Shown: piece by piece, positions 7,698 to 16,966 of the stretch
Numbering within the stretch: position 1 is the first letter of the stretch
Layout of the letters: each line of letters begins with the position of its first letter
Assembly (NCBI GenBank): GCA_024637255.1
Contig: JAGXFO010000017.1
Span: 1 to 64,000, forward strand
Direction of reading: 5' to 3'
Source of the DNA: Sulfurovum sp.
GTDB taxonomy: Bacteria > Campylobacterota > Campylobacteria > Campylobacterales > Sulfurovaceae
Length of the DNA: 64,000 nucleotides
The notes under the pieces: generated by a model
Told to the model about the DNA's origin: nothing
Database searches by the model: none
Seen by the model: the letters and a program-made list of their open reading frames with translations, nothing else
Program-made: the position numbers and the translations under genes

Positions 7698-8669
7698 ATG
7701 GAAAATATAGCCATACTCTGTTCTGGGGGCGATGTCTCTGGCATGAATGCCGCTATTAAGCGTTTTGTTGAATACGCTATAGCTAAAGGACTTACTCCTT
7801 ATTTTGTTGAAAGTGGCTATGAAGGCCTGATAGATAACAAGATCTATCAGGCGTGTTATGATGATGTTGCGGGCATTATTTCTCACGGAGGCACGAAGAT
7901 ACGCTCATCACGTTCTAAGCGTTTTATGGAACAGAGTTACCGTAAGCTGGCACTTGATAATCTCAAATTACATCATATAAGCTTTTTGGTAGTATTGGGG
8001 GGAGACGGATCATTTAAAGGGATGCAGCTGTTATGTAATGAGAGTGAAGGAATTGGATTTAGTGGTATCCCTGCAACTATCGATAACGATATAGCCGGAA
8101 CGCAATACTGCCTCGGAGTAGATACTGCACTCAATGTCATTAGATGCGCTATTGACTCCATAAGAGACACGGCTTCTTCATTTAGCAGAGCTTTTGTCAT
8201 AGAAACGATGGGAAGGGAGTGCGGGTATTTAACCTTGGTTTCTGCACTGACATCTGGTGCAGAGATGTGTCTGATACCAGAGATTCCCTATAGTCTTGAC
8301 AGCTATAAGGCATCGTTCAAAAAACAGGTGAAAAACGGTAGAGAGTATTTCATTGCTCTTGTTTGCGAAGCTTTAAAGAATGCAGAAGAGATTTCAAAGT
8401 GGTTTGAGGAAGAGATAGGCATAGAGTCTCGTGTCGTAGTTTTGGGCCATGTGCAACGAGGAGGCAATCCTACGGTACATGACCGACTGATGGCTTTTGA
8501 CTTTGTCACCCATGCCATTGACGGGCTACTTGAGGGGAGGGGAAGTTCCATTGTTTGCTATAACGAGGGCGGATTTAATTATAAGAACATCCAAGAGGTT
8601 GCCTTTAAGAAATATGAAATGAAAGCGGGTCTTCTGAGATCAGGTTATGAATTTGGGAGTCAAAAGTGA
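7698..8669 (+). CDS. pfkA: ATP-dependent 6-phosphofructokinase
   Basis: A 323-residue group A phosphofructokinase. Motifs in order: the start IAILCSGGDVSGMNAAI, GGTKIRSSR, VVLGGDGSFKGM (Gly after GGD favours ATP over pyrophosphate as phosphoryl donor), IPATIDNDIAGT with the catalytic Asp, METMGR-like IETMGRECGY, and LGHVQRGG. It phosphorylates fructose 6-phosphate in glycolysis. Many Campylobacterota lack this enzyme and are gluconeogenic, so its presence alongside ppsA in this window implies two-way control of the pathway. The RBS AGGGT precedes the ATG. Its stop overlaps the next gene by four bases (GTGA). Confidence 0.92.
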   Translation: MENIAILCSGGDVSGMNAAIKRFVEYAIAKGLTPYFVESGYEGLIDNKIYQACYDDVAGIISHGGTKIRSSRSKRFMEQSYRKLALDNLKLHHISFLVVLGGDGSFKGMQLLCNESEGIGFSGIPATIDNDIAGTQYCLGVDTALNVIRCAIDSIRDTASSFSRAFVIETMGRECGYLTLVSALTSGAEMCLIPEIPYSLDSYKASFKKQVKNGREYFIALVCEALKNAEEISKWFEEEIGIESRVVVLGHVQRGGNPTVHDRLMAFDFVTHAIDGLLEGRGSSIVCYNEGGFNYKNIQEVAFKKYEMKAGLLRSGYEFGSQK

Positions 8670-9391
8670 AATGTTGTCTATGGGGTTTTATTCCCTTGGT
8701 ATTGGTTGGCTGTGGTGAGCCATCAGGTCAAATAATTGCAAAGATTCCTGAAGCTTCTGGCATAAGTTACTGTAGTAATTCAGATACGCTGATAGTTGCC
8801 AATGACGAAGGCAGCTATTATGAGATAAGCAAAGAAGGAAAGATACTACATCAGATAAAGTTAGGTAACTATGATTTTGAGGGTATAGTGTGCGAGGAAG
8901 ATACACTCATTTTTGCACTTGAGAATCAGGGGTTATTGATGGTTGATAGAAAAACAGGAGTAACGAAGACAATCCTTGTGGATGAGAGCTATCAAGGCAA
9001 AAAACTTTCGCTATTTGGCAAAAAAGCAGGTGTAGAAGGTATCGCTAAAGTAGATAACATGGTGTATCTGGCTAAACAGTCTAAAAAGAAAAAAGAATCT
9101 TTTATTGCAGTGGTGAAATTGATGCCTTATCCTTCACTCATCATTGATGTTGTAGACCATCATATCGCAGATACGGCAGGACTTAGCTATCATGAGGGTT
9201 ATCTCTATATGGTGAGTGACAAGGAAGATCTTTTGATAAAGTATGACCTTCAAAAAAAAGAAACGCTGCAAAAAGTGAAGTTGGGTGAGGGTGCATGGGA
9301 AGGCATCGCTCTTGACGGTAAAGGAAACGTCTATCTTGCAGATGACGATGGACGGGTGTTGAAATATAAGAAAAAAGCATTGGGCTTGTAA
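8666..9391 (+). CDS. SdiA-regulated-type beta-propeller lipoprotein
   Basis: A 241-residue protein with a lipoprotein signal: MKCCLWGFIPLVLVGC, where LVGC is a lipobox with Cys at about residue 16. The rest repeats blade-like units ending in D/E-G (YDFEGIVCEEDTLIFALE, GVEGIAKVDNMVYLAKQ, GAWEGIALDGKGNVYLADD). This is the SdiA-regulated/YjiK beta-propeller pattern of periplasmic or outer-membrane lipoproteins. It starts at a GTG overlapping the pfkA stop by four bases, so it is translationally coupled to a cytoplasmic glycolytic enzyme, an unexplained pairing. Function unknown. Confidence 0.75.
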   Translation: MKCCLWGFIPLVLVGCGEPSGQIIAKIPEASGISYCSNSDTLIVANDEGSYYEISKEGKILHQIKLGNYDFEGIVCEEDTLIFALENQGLLMVDRKTGVTKTILVDESYQGKKLSLFGKKAGVEGIAKVDNMVYLAKQSKKKKESFIAVVKLMPYPSLIIDVVDHHIADTAGLSYHEGYLYMVSDKEDLLIKYDLQKKETLQKVKLGEGAWEGIALDGKGNVYLADDDGRVLKYKKKALGL

Positions 9392-9402
9392 AATAATGAG
9401 AA

Positions 9403-10017
9403 CTAATATAACGCTTTAGACACTTTTTTAGATAGCCATAACTGTTTGTAGCTTCGATAAAAGACAAAATTTAGCAAAGCACCTGTCATGGCTAAAGTGG
9501 TATCTTTGTGTGCATCCCATACATCCCCCTGAGTACCCAAAAAAGCCATACCAAGCTCTGGATGTAAAATAGTCGCTGCAAGCCACTCAAGCATTTCATA
9601 CACGGTTGAGATTAATACGATCATCGTAAAGGTAAAGAATAAAGCAGCTTTAGCCGTGGTTGCCCAAGAGCTGATCATTTCAAATAACATTCTAAAGGTA
9701 AGCAATCCAAAAAGAAAATGCACCAAGCGGTCAAAATGGTTTCTCTCGAATCCAAAAAACTGCGTAATCACATTAAAGTGTTCCATCTCGGCATAGGTAT
9801 AATGTGATCCAAGAGAATGCAAAGAGGCAAATATAAGAAGTAAAATAATGCTCATAAGCGTGTAGCTATACTTTTTATCCATCCAGAAGACAAAAGGAAA
9901 AAAAATGAATACCAGTATATTTTCAAGAAGCCAATCTTGCGGATATTTTGGGTTTATAGCCATGATACCCCAAAAAATAATATAAATGGTAAAGACTATC
10001 TTGTGTGACTTTGGCAT
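9403..10017 (-). CDS. DUF2238 (YjdF-like) inner-membrane protein
   Basis: A 204-residue multi-pass membrane protein of the YjdF/DUF2238 family. Five or six hydrophobic helices are seen, with conserved loops SHYTYAEM, RNHFDRLVHFLFGLL, STVYEMLEW and FLGTQGDVWDAHKDT. The start at 10017 (MPKSHKIVF) is preceded by GAGAGGG; an in-frame ATG at 10146 would add a second hydrophobic leader without a ribosome site. The family has no known function. It converges on the SdiA-type gene, leaving only about 11 bases between the stops. Confidence 0.82.
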   Translation of the reverse strand: MPKSHKIVFTIYIIFWGIMAINPKYPQDWLLENILVFIFFPFVFWMDKKYSYTLMSIILLLIFASLHSLGSHYTYAEMEHFNVITQFFGFERNHFDRLVHFLFGLLTFRMLFEMISSWATTAKAALFFTFTMIVLISTVYEMLEWLAATILHPELGMAFLGTQGDVWDAHKDTTLAMTGALLNFVFYRSYKQLWLSKKVSKALY

Positions 10018-10230
10018 GATGATTCCCTCTCTTCTTGTTTGTATTGTAACACTAAGCAATATAATCCAAGATAATAGTAATATTACTTTGCAGTATATAA
10101 ATACGATAGTGCCAAGATTGAGCTTGAATCCAAACAATGCAACCATCTAGAAAAAGTCCTAGACCCCCGGTTTCTGCCATGATAATTTACTACACCTTTT
10201 GTGATATTATGAGATAAATATTTTTTGGAT

Positions 10231-10250
10231 GAGCTAAACTGGTTTAGCTC
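10231..10250 (-). terminator. Hairpin after the hydrogenase genes
   Basis: GAGCTAAA and TTTAGCTC form a perfect 8-base stem around a CTGG loop, about 20 bases past the stop of the hydrogenase large subunit. A good U tract is missing on the minus strand, so it may be a weak terminator or an RNA-stabilising hairpin. Confidence 0.45.
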
Positions 10251-10271
10251 TTTAAAAGAGTAAAAATACTT

Positions 10272-11894
10272 CTAGATGCTACAAATGGCGTTGATTTTAT
10301 AGTTTCCCAGATCTTTACCTTTCATATCGATGATATGTACCGCACATGCCAGACAGGGATCATCAAGTTTTATGCCTATAAGCGCCTCTTCATAAGGTCC
10401 TCTTTGATTTTTGCCGTCTTTGGGAGAGGCGTTCCATGTGGTCGGTGCTATCACCTGATAGTTTTTGATCTTTTGGTCTTCAATGTTGATAAAATGTGAT
10501 AAAACGCCTCTTGGCACTTCCAGAAATGTCCTTCCTTTTGCCTCTTTTGGCAAGGCCTCAAACGTATATTTTGTCCAGGTATCGGTATCGTAATATTTGA
10601 TATTTTCTACCAGAGAATTGATAAATTTGAAGATATATTCAGAGATATAGGCACTTTCAATGGCTCTAGCGGCATTTCTCCCTACCGTTGAAGAGAGATC
10701 CAAGAGTTCCAAGTCACAAAATGTCAAAAATTCATCCACAAAAGGTTTGATAAAAGGATTCCCCTTTTTATATGATACTAAAACCCTTGCAAGCGGTCCG
10801 CACTCCATGGTTTTTCCATTGTATCTTGGGGCTTTTATCCAGGAATATTTGTCATCCGATTTGGCAGTTTTGAGGGTTCCATCTTCATTGAGGTCCGTGT
10901 AGTAGGGCTGGTCATCTCTGTACCATGCCCTTTCGACCTCTTCGGTGATTTGATGTTCATCAAAATGCTTAATATCTTCAAAGTTATGACCATAAATAAT
11001 GCCACTTTCAAAAAGTAAATTTTCATTATCAAAATAGTATCCGCCGACGCAGAGAAAATTACCCGCGCTCCTTCCTGATCCGGATTTTATCTCCTCTTTA
11101 TACGCAGTTGCCAAAAGTTTCATATCAGGCAGGTAAGCCCTGTCTATAAACTCTTTTGCATCTTTTAGTATAAATATAAAATCATTTAACCTTTGTGGAT
11201 TTAACATATCGGCCACAGAGGTGATACCTCCCACAACTATGGTTTGGGGGTGCGGAGTTTTTGCGCCAAATATGGCAATGGCTTTTGAAATATCAGACTG
11301 AAATTTCAGCGCTTCAAGATAATGTGAAAGTAACAATAGATTTTCTTCTGGAGTCAGTTTATAGTCGCTGTGTCCCCAGTATCCGTTAGAAAAAGGCCCT
11401 AACCTGCCTGTTTTTATAAACTTTCCCAATTTCTCTTTCACTTCAATATAGTGTGTATGCGAGTTGGCATAAGGCTGAGATGAATAGAGATGCGCTATTT
11501 TGCTTGTCATTTTGGGGTCTGCTTCCAATGCTTTAGTGACATCGACAAAATCCAAAAGGTGCAGATGGTAAAAATGGGTCACATGATCTTGAATAAACAG
11601 TGCCAATGACATCAGGTCTCTGATAATTTTAGCATTCTGAGGAGCTTGTATACCGTAGGCATCCTCAACAGTACTGACCGCTGCTCGAAAATGTGAATTC
11701 GTGCAAACCCCGCATATTCTGCCCGCCAACAAACCCGCGTCTCTTGGGTCCCTGTCTTTTAAAATAATCTCAATTCCTCTAAAAAGCTGTCCACTCACAT
11801 ACGCCTCTCTTACAATGCCTTCTTCGTCTATTTCTACTTCAGCCCGTAAGTGACCTTCGATTCTGGTAATAGGATCTATGACTATTTTCTTCAT
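10272..11894 (-). CDS. [NiFe] hydrogenase large subunit (cytoplasmic uptake type)
   Basis: A 540-residue large subunit carrying the Ni-Fe active site. RICGVC gives Cys61 and Cys64; DPCLACAVH near the end gives Cys514 and Cys517. The 20 residues after His520 would be removed by a maturation endopeptidase. TRIEGHLR near the N terminus is the other family signature. It oxidises or produces H2 with the small subunit, whose gene overlaps it by four bases (ATGA). No maturation (hyp) or protease gene is in the window. The absence of membrane anchors and of a Tat signal in the partner points to a cytoplasmic enzyme, probably group 2-like. Confidence 0.93.
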   Translation of the reverse strand: MKKIVIDPITRIEGHLRAEVEIDEEGIVREAYVSGQLFRGIEIILKDRDPRDAGLLAGRICGVCTNSHFRAAVSTVEDAYGIQAPQNAKIIRDLMSLALFIQDHVTHFYHLHLLDFVDVTKALEADPKMTSKIAHLYSSQPYANSHTHYIEVKEKLGKFIKTGRLGPFSNGYWGHSDYKLTPEENLLLLSHYLEALKFQSDISKAIAIFGAKTPHPQTIVVGGITSVADMLNPQRLNDFIFILKDAKEFIDRAYLPDMKLLATAYKEEIKSGSGRSAGNFLCVGGYYFDNENLLFESGIIYGHNFEDIKHFDEHQITEEVERAWYRDDQPYYTDLNEDGTLKTAKSDDKYSWIKAPRYNGKTMECGPLARVLVSYKKGNPFIKPFVDEFLTFCDLELLDLSSTVGRNAARAIESAYISEYIFKFINSLVENIKYYDTDTWTKYTFEALPKEAKGRTFLEVPRGVLSHFINIEDQKIKNYQVIAPTTWNASPKDGKNQRGPYEEALIGIKLDDPCLACAVHIIDMKGKDLGNYKINAICSI

Positions 11895-13843
11895 GTTTCT
11901 TCCTCGATTTTTCTTTCGTTGGCATATTTGTCAAAAAACCCTTTTTCTACACATCCCATACATCCGTGACCTGCTTGTACCGGCCAGCTTGTACCCTGAT
12001 TAAATTTCATGGTAGGGCAGTTGGCATGGGTATAAGGGCCCTTACATCCCATCTCAAAAAGGCACCAGCCTTTTTTTGCACCCTCATCCCCCCACTCCTT
12101 GACAAATTCTCCAAGTTCATAGTGACCTCTTCTCTCACAGTTGTCATGTATCCTGCTCCCATATGCCCAAAGCGGTCTGTTAAACTTGTCAAGTGCAGGC
12201 AGTTCTGAAAACATCAGATACCACAGCAATGTTCCCACAATATTGATAGGATTGGCAGGGCAGCCTGGAAGGTTAATGATGTCATCTCTTCCCAATGCCT
12301 CAGACACACCTACCGCGCCTGTAGGGTTTGGAGCAGCTGCAACCACGCCTCCATCAAAAGCACAGCTGCCCACAGAGAGTATAAGTGCGGCATCTTTGGC
12401 ACATTTTTGTAACAATTCAAGTCCTGTTTCTCCCTTAGGGCCTATACGAAGATATTTGCCTTCCATCGCCATGGGGATAGCCCCTTCAACAATGAGTATA
12501 TACTCACCCTTTTGTGTTGCCAGGATGTGCTCTAAAACACTCTCGCTTTGGTCCCCACTAGCAGACATTAAAAGCTCATGATAATCCAGTGAGATATAGT
12601 CAAATATCAAATCTGCTATACCTGGATTGGCAGTTTTGATAAAGGCTTCGGAGTTTCCTGAGCAGTCAGCCAGTTCAAGCCAGATGATAGGTACCTTGTT
12701 TAAGTTATTTATACCTTCTTTGACGACCCCTTCAAATTCCGGATGCAGGTGCATGGTTGCTGTGACCATGGATATCCAGCTGTTAAGATCCCTGTCTGTA
12801 ATGTCAAAGGCGTCCAAAGAGGAGGTAAGCTGTTGTGAATCGATTTGATTTTCAGGGTGGAGCTTGTTATATTTCTCTATGCGTTTTTTGGCCAAAGCAA
12901 TCTCTTTTTCCCGTGCTAACTTTTCAGCACTCTTCTTCACAAAATGAGGATCGATGAGATGCTGTGACTCTTTGATGACAGACTCAACCATTTTTTTACA
13001 CTTGCCGCATACGCGTCCTGCCTGAGAGAATGCTCCATATTCGAGAAAATTTTCTACGCCGTTAGCCACTACAGTATCGACAATATCTTTATGATAGACA
13101 TGTTCACAACTGCAAATAAGTCTGCCCCTTTCACCAACAAGCCTGTTTTGGTATAGGGCGGAAAGGTCTATTTTTTGGGCATTTTTCATAAGTGATTCTA
13201 TATATCCTGTATCTACATTGGTATTGATGCCTATAAAGCGTGTGAGTGTGTCGTTTTCTACAAAATATTCATCTACGCGATAATCTTTTTCTGATGTGAT
13301 TAAAATTTTTTCAAAATTTTCTGAATAATCAGGAGCTCTTGCTTCTAGCAGTTCAAATGCACCGACCTTAAGCATATCAATCATCACTTCGAGTTTAAAT
13401 TCTTTCTCTTCGAGTCCCAGCAGGTTTGCAATAGCAACATCTGCCTGAAGTGTGCACTCCTTGACATGAGCTGCTGTAAAACCTGTGTCTTTTACCTGTG
13501 CCGCTTCTCCTACTGCATAGATATCTTTATCTTCGGTTTGCATCTTTTTGTTGGTCAAGATGCCCCTGTCGCAACTCAACGCATTTCTTGCAAAATCAAT
13601 ATTGGGTTTTATGCCTATACCAAAAATCAAAAATGGGTTGGAAATCTCAAGTTTTTTTGTCTTTAAAAGCGTGATAATATTATCGCTAATTTGTTTGTCT
13701 ATAATCTCGTCTTCATAAGAGATGGTCACTTTTCCACTTATAAGATAACATGCCTCCATCACTTTTTTAGCTTCCAAGGAGAGCTTTTTGTCATATAAAG
13801 CATTACCGCGTACCAGCAGTGTAATATGCTTAACATCTGGCAT
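11891..13843 (-). CDS. FAD/[2Fe-2S] module fused to [NiFe] hydrogenase small subunit (downstream part of a split gene)
   Basis: This 650-codon frame holds two joined parts. Residues 1-235 are the C-terminal half of a NirB-like FAD/NAD(P) oxidoreductase, followed by a BFD-like [2Fe-2S] site with Cys244, Cys246, Cys279 and Cys282. After a Lys-rich linker (about 300-345), residues 380-635 are a hydrogenase small subunit: CSGN (394-397), VGSCAF (Cys494), LPGCPANP (Cys528), RIHDNC (His566, Cys569), Cys594, Cys600, Cys609 and GCMGC (628, 631). The second proximal-cluster ligand is Asn397 instead of Cys. No Tat signal exists, so it stays in the cytoplasm. An in-frame TAG separates it from its N-terminal FAD half. 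ATG 13843 has no clear ribosome site. Confidence 0.88.
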   Translation of the reverse strand: MPDVKHITLLVRGNALYDKKLSLEAKKVMEACYLISGKVTISYEDEIIDKQISDNIITLLKTKKLEISNPFLIFGIGIKPNIDFARNALSCDRGILTNKKMQTEDKDIYAVGEAAQVKDTGFTAAHVKECTLQADVAIANLLGLEEKEFKLEVMIDMLKVGAFELLEARAPDYSENFEKILITSEKDYRVDEYFVENDTLTRFIGINTNVDTGYIESLMKNAQKIDLSALYQNRLVGERGRLICSCEHVYHKDIVDTVVANGVENFLEYGAFSQAGRVCGKCKKMVESVIKESQHLIDPHFVKKSAEKLAREKEIALAKKRIEKYNKLHPENQIDSQQLTSSLDAFDITDRDLNSWISMVTATMHLHPEFEGVVKEGINNLNKVPIIWLELADCSGNSEAFIKTANPGIADLIFDYISLDYHELLMSASGDQSESVLEHILATQKGEYILIVEGAIPMAMEGKYLRIGPKGETGLELLQKCAKDAALILSVGSCAFDGGVVAAAPNPTGAVGVSEALGRDDIINLPGCPANPINIVGTLLWYLMFSELPALDKFNRPLWAYGSRIHDNCERRGHYELGEFVKEWGDEGAKKGWCLFEMGCKGPYTHANCPTMKFNQGTSWPVQAGHGCMGCVEKGFFDKYANERKIEEET

Positions 13844-13855
13844 ATTATTTAGGGT

Positions 13856-14305
13856 CTACATGAGCTCTAAGCCTATGGACCCTGAGCCCACAATGACCAC
13901 TTCTTTGTCATTGATGCCCTCGCTGATCTTCTTGCAGTCATCGGCATTTCGAAAAACAGCAGCATTTTTCAATGTGCTGATGTCAAAAAGAGTTTGGGGA
14001 AGCGAACCTGTTGCAATGATGAGTTTGTCGTAACTAAAAGCAGAATGTGCTGAAAATATTCTTTTTGCTTTTTTGTCTATGGAAAGTATTTTTTCATTGA
14101 GGGCTATTTCGACAGTAGGATCAACGGGCAAAGAGATATCTTTCACACTCTGGCTTTTGTCTACAAGGGAACAGAGGTGTATCCTGTCATAGGGTAGATA
14201 GTCTTCTTCTGATACCATCAGTACATTTGTATTTGAAGCAAGTTTTTTGATATGGTTTGCCACATAAGCTGCGGCAATACCACCACCTATAATTACGATT
14301 CGCAT
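13856..14305 (-). pseudogene. N-terminal FAD-binding half of the hydrogenase-fused oxidoreductase, cut by an amber codon
   Basis: The 149 codons begin MRIVIIGGGIAAAYVANHI, the FAD dinucleotide-binding GxGxxA/G fold of class I NAD(P)/FAD oxidoreductases. YDKLIIATGSLPQ follows, and then VVIVGSGSIGLEL, the start of the NAD(P)-binding fold. Translation stops at TAG (13858-13856), four codons before the next ATG, in the same reading frame. Family proteins continue at this point with the rest of the NAD(P) fold, which is exactly what the downstream frame encodes. The intact gene would therefore span 11891-14305 (about 804 residues). A CAG or GAG to TAG change is the simplest explanation; a base-call error cannot be excluded. 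Confidence 0.8.
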
Positions 14306-14419
14306 AGTATCTCCTCGCTAAATGTAGATTATATTCACAATACCTTTATTATACTATTATAACAAATAAATATGTTACACTAATATAATATGCTTAGATA
14401 TGAAATGTAGGAAGAACCA

Positions 14420-16966
14420 ATGACTATTCCAGATTATCCCCATTTTGAAACGATTGAATCCTTGGCCGGACAAATGGAAACCTCAAAAGAGGGATTAAAC
14501 AATGTTGACGTACAAAAAAATCTTTCTATCTATGGTTTGAATGAGATAAAAGAAAAAAAGCATAATCTTTTTATACTCTTTCTTTCCCAATTCAAAAGTC
14601 CTTTGGTATATGTGTTGGTGGCGGCGGCTATACTTTCTCTCTTTTTGAGAAACATACATGAAGGAGTTTTGATACTTCTTATTCTCCTGTTCAATGCACT
14701 TATAGGGTTTTGGCAGGAGATTAAAGCGCTTAGTTCTATTAAGGCACTTCAAAAACTAACTGAAAGCAAAATACAGGTCAAACGTGAGAATCAGATACTT
14801 GTCATCTCCTCCTCTGAACTTGTACCCGGAGATGTCATTGTCATGTCAGAAGGAGATATTGTACCTGCGGACATACGTCTTTGCTATACCAACGGATTTG
14901 TCATTGATGAGTCGATCCTCACAGGAGAGTCTATGCCTGTCGAAAAAGATGCAAACCTCACTTTACCCAAAGAGACACTTCCTTATGAACTGGACAACAT
15001 GGCACTCTCTGGCACCACTGTAACTAAAGGAAAAGCAGAGGGTTTTGTTGTATTTACCGGACAAAAAACCTACTTGGCATCTATTTCAAGTAAAGCAGAA
15101 GAAGAGTCTCCCGACACTCCTTTAAGTAAAGCACTGGAAGTTTTTATCAAAAAACATATGTTTGTTGTACTTATTCTGATTTCCATTACTGCTATTCTTT
15201 CCCTTTGGGAAGGCAGAGAGATCATTGAAGTTATTTATTTAGTCATCGCTTTGCTGGTTGCCTCTGTACCTGAGGGTTTGCCTATTGTCATTACTCTGGT
15301 ACTCACCATAGGGGCCATGACACTGAGTGTTAGAAAAGTGTATATCCGTCATTTACCTTCGGTTGAAACCTTAGGCAGCACTACTGTCATCGCTTCAGAT
15401 AAAACAGGCACCATCACACAGGGAAATCTTAAAGTGGAAGAAGTGTTTTCGCTGCATGATACTTTTTCTCAAACCGTTTCAGCACTTGCTAATGAATCCA
15501 TAGATGGGAAGGGCGATCCACTCGATACGGCTCTTGCAATTTGGGTAGGCAAAGCATATGAAGATATACGCCAGAAATATTCACGTGTCAATCTTTATCC
15601 TTTTGATACGCAGCATAGACTTATGGCAAGTTCAAACATGATTGAAGAAGAGCATAAAATATTTGTCAAAGGTGCTTTTGAGTCACTAAAACAGTTTGCT
15701 ACAAATAAGGAAGATTTAGAAACACTTCAAAAAGAGCATGACAGGTTGGCTTCACATGGCTTAAGAGTCATAGCGTTAGGTACGGGGGAGCATACGACGG
15801 ATGATATCGAAAAATGGCAAATTGAGATCGTTGGACTGGTAGGGTTTATTGATCCTCCCAAACCAGGGGTTTTAGAGGCAGTGCATACAGCACAAAAAGC
15901 AGGTGTTAGGGTGATGATGATCACAGGGGACAATGCTCTCACTGCCGCAGCTGTTGCAAAATCTGTCAATATCTACAAAGAGGGAGATCTAGTGGTTACG
16001 GGAAAAGAACTCAATGATATGGATGATAAAACACTCGAAGAGATATTGCCAAAGGTCACTGTTTGGGCAAGGGTGCTTCCCGAACACAAGTACCGCATCG
16101 TAAAAGCACTGCAAAAGCAGGGAGAGATCGTTGCCGTAACAGGCGATGGGGTCAATGATGTACCTGCGCTTAGAGCTGCTGATTTGGGGATAGCAATGGG
16201 AGAGGGAACGGATGCAGCAAAATCTACTGCAAAGATGGTACTTGCAGACAATAATCTCTCTGTCATTGTTGATGCCATTAAGCAGGGACGATCCATTGCC
16301 AATAATATTCGAAAAACAATCTATTTTCTGCTCACTACAAGTTTGGATGAAGTAATTCTCATCACCGGTGCTATCTTAATGGCATTGCCACTACCACTCT
16401 ATCCTATACAGATTTTATGGATCAATCTTGTTGCAAACAGTGCTTTGGACAAAACGTTTCCATTTTTAAAAGATGAAGAGGATGTTATGAACAGAGCCCC
16501 AAGTAAATTACATGAGCAATTTTTAGATAAAGTACAGCTTTTACGTGTACTTTATGTGGTTCTGGTCATCAGTCTTGGTGCACTCTTTTTATATGTTTGG
16601 ATGTTAGAACACTACACAGAAGAGAGTGCTATATCTACACTTTTTACAGCCTTTATTATAGCCACATGGGTAAATGGTCTGCAGTCACTCAAAGAACATG
16701 AACCTTTTTTAAAAAATATAAAAAAATCTCTACAGCTTAACCCATATATTTTTTACGGTATAGGTATAGGAATAGTGTTGCAGTTATGCGCTATTTATCT
16801 ACTTTCAGATGTATTTCACACATTGCCGCTCAATGCTGAATCGTTAATGATCATAGGCTTACTGGCACTGTGGGTATTTGGCATGGTTGAAATACGCAAA
16901 TGGGCTGAGTATTTTTGGACAAAGCCACGAGATAAAAAGCTCAAACCTGGTTTATCTTCTAATTAA
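14420..16966 (+). CDS. P-type cation-transporting ATPase (P2, Ca2+-ATPase-like)
   Basis: An 848-residue integral membrane pump. Motifs in order: an N-terminal cation ATPase domain; ILTGESMPVEKD (actuator TGES); VASVPEGLPIVIT in helix M4, the PEGLP ion-site motif of P2A Ca2+ pumps; SDKTGTIT with the phosphorylated Asp; MMITGDNALTA; and TGDGVNDVPALRAADLGIAMG. P2-type enzymes move Ca2+ or other cations out of the cytoplasm at the cost of ATP. The cytoplasmic loop between DKTG and TGDGVND is compact. AGGAAG precedes the ATG. Its last four bases overlap the convergent Na/Pi gene. The ion cannot be fixed from sequence. Confidence 0.9.
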   Translation: MTIPDYPHFETIESLAGQMETSKEGLNNVDVQKNLSIYGLNEIKEKKHNLFILFLSQFKSPLVYVLVAAAILSLFLRNIHEGVLILLILLFNALIGFWQEIKALSSIKALQKLTESKIQVKRENQILVISSSELVPGDVIVMSEGDIVPADIRLCYTNGFVIDESILTGESMPVEKDANLTLPKETLPYELDNMALSGTTVTKGKAEGFVVFTGQKTYLASISSKAEEESPDTPLSKALEVFIKKHMFVVLILISITAILSLWEGREIIEVIYLVIALLVASVPEGLPIVITLVLTIGAMTLSVRKVYIRHLPSVETLGSTTVIASDKTGTITQGNLKVEEVFSLHDTFSQTVSALANESIDGKGDPLDTALAIWVGKAYEDIRQKYSRVNLYPFDTQHRLMASSNMIEEEHKIFVKGAFESLKQFATNKEDLETLQKEHDRLASHGLRVIALGTGEHTTDDIEKWQIEIVGLVGFIDPPKPGVLEAVHTAQKAGVRVMMITGDNALTAAAVAKSVNIYKEGDLVVTGKELNDMDDKTLEEILPKVTVWARVLPEHKYRIVKALQKQGEIVAVTGDGVNDVPALRAADLGIAMGEGTDAAKSTAKMVLADNNLSVIVDAIKQGRSIANNIRKTIYFLLTTSLDEVILITGAILMALPLPLYPIQILWINLVANSALDKTFPFLKDEEDVMNRAPSKLHEQFLDKVQLLRVLYVVLVISLGALFLYVWMLEHYTEESAISTLFTAFIIATWVNGLQSLKEHEPFLKNIKKSLQLNPYIFYGIGIGIVLQLCAIYLLSDVFHTLPLNAESLMIIGLLALWVFGMVEIRKWAEYFWTKPRDKKLKPGLSSN

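Noticed and set aside
12141..12581. 146-codon antisense frame within the hydrogenase small subunit
   Set aside because: Low-complexity Ser/Pro text typical of antisense shadows; no start signal.
13856..13858. Amber codon as programmed recoding (pyrrolysine or similar)
   Set aside because: No pyl-type genes or recoding elements are visible, and amber recoding is not known in this phylum; mutation or base-call error is simpler.
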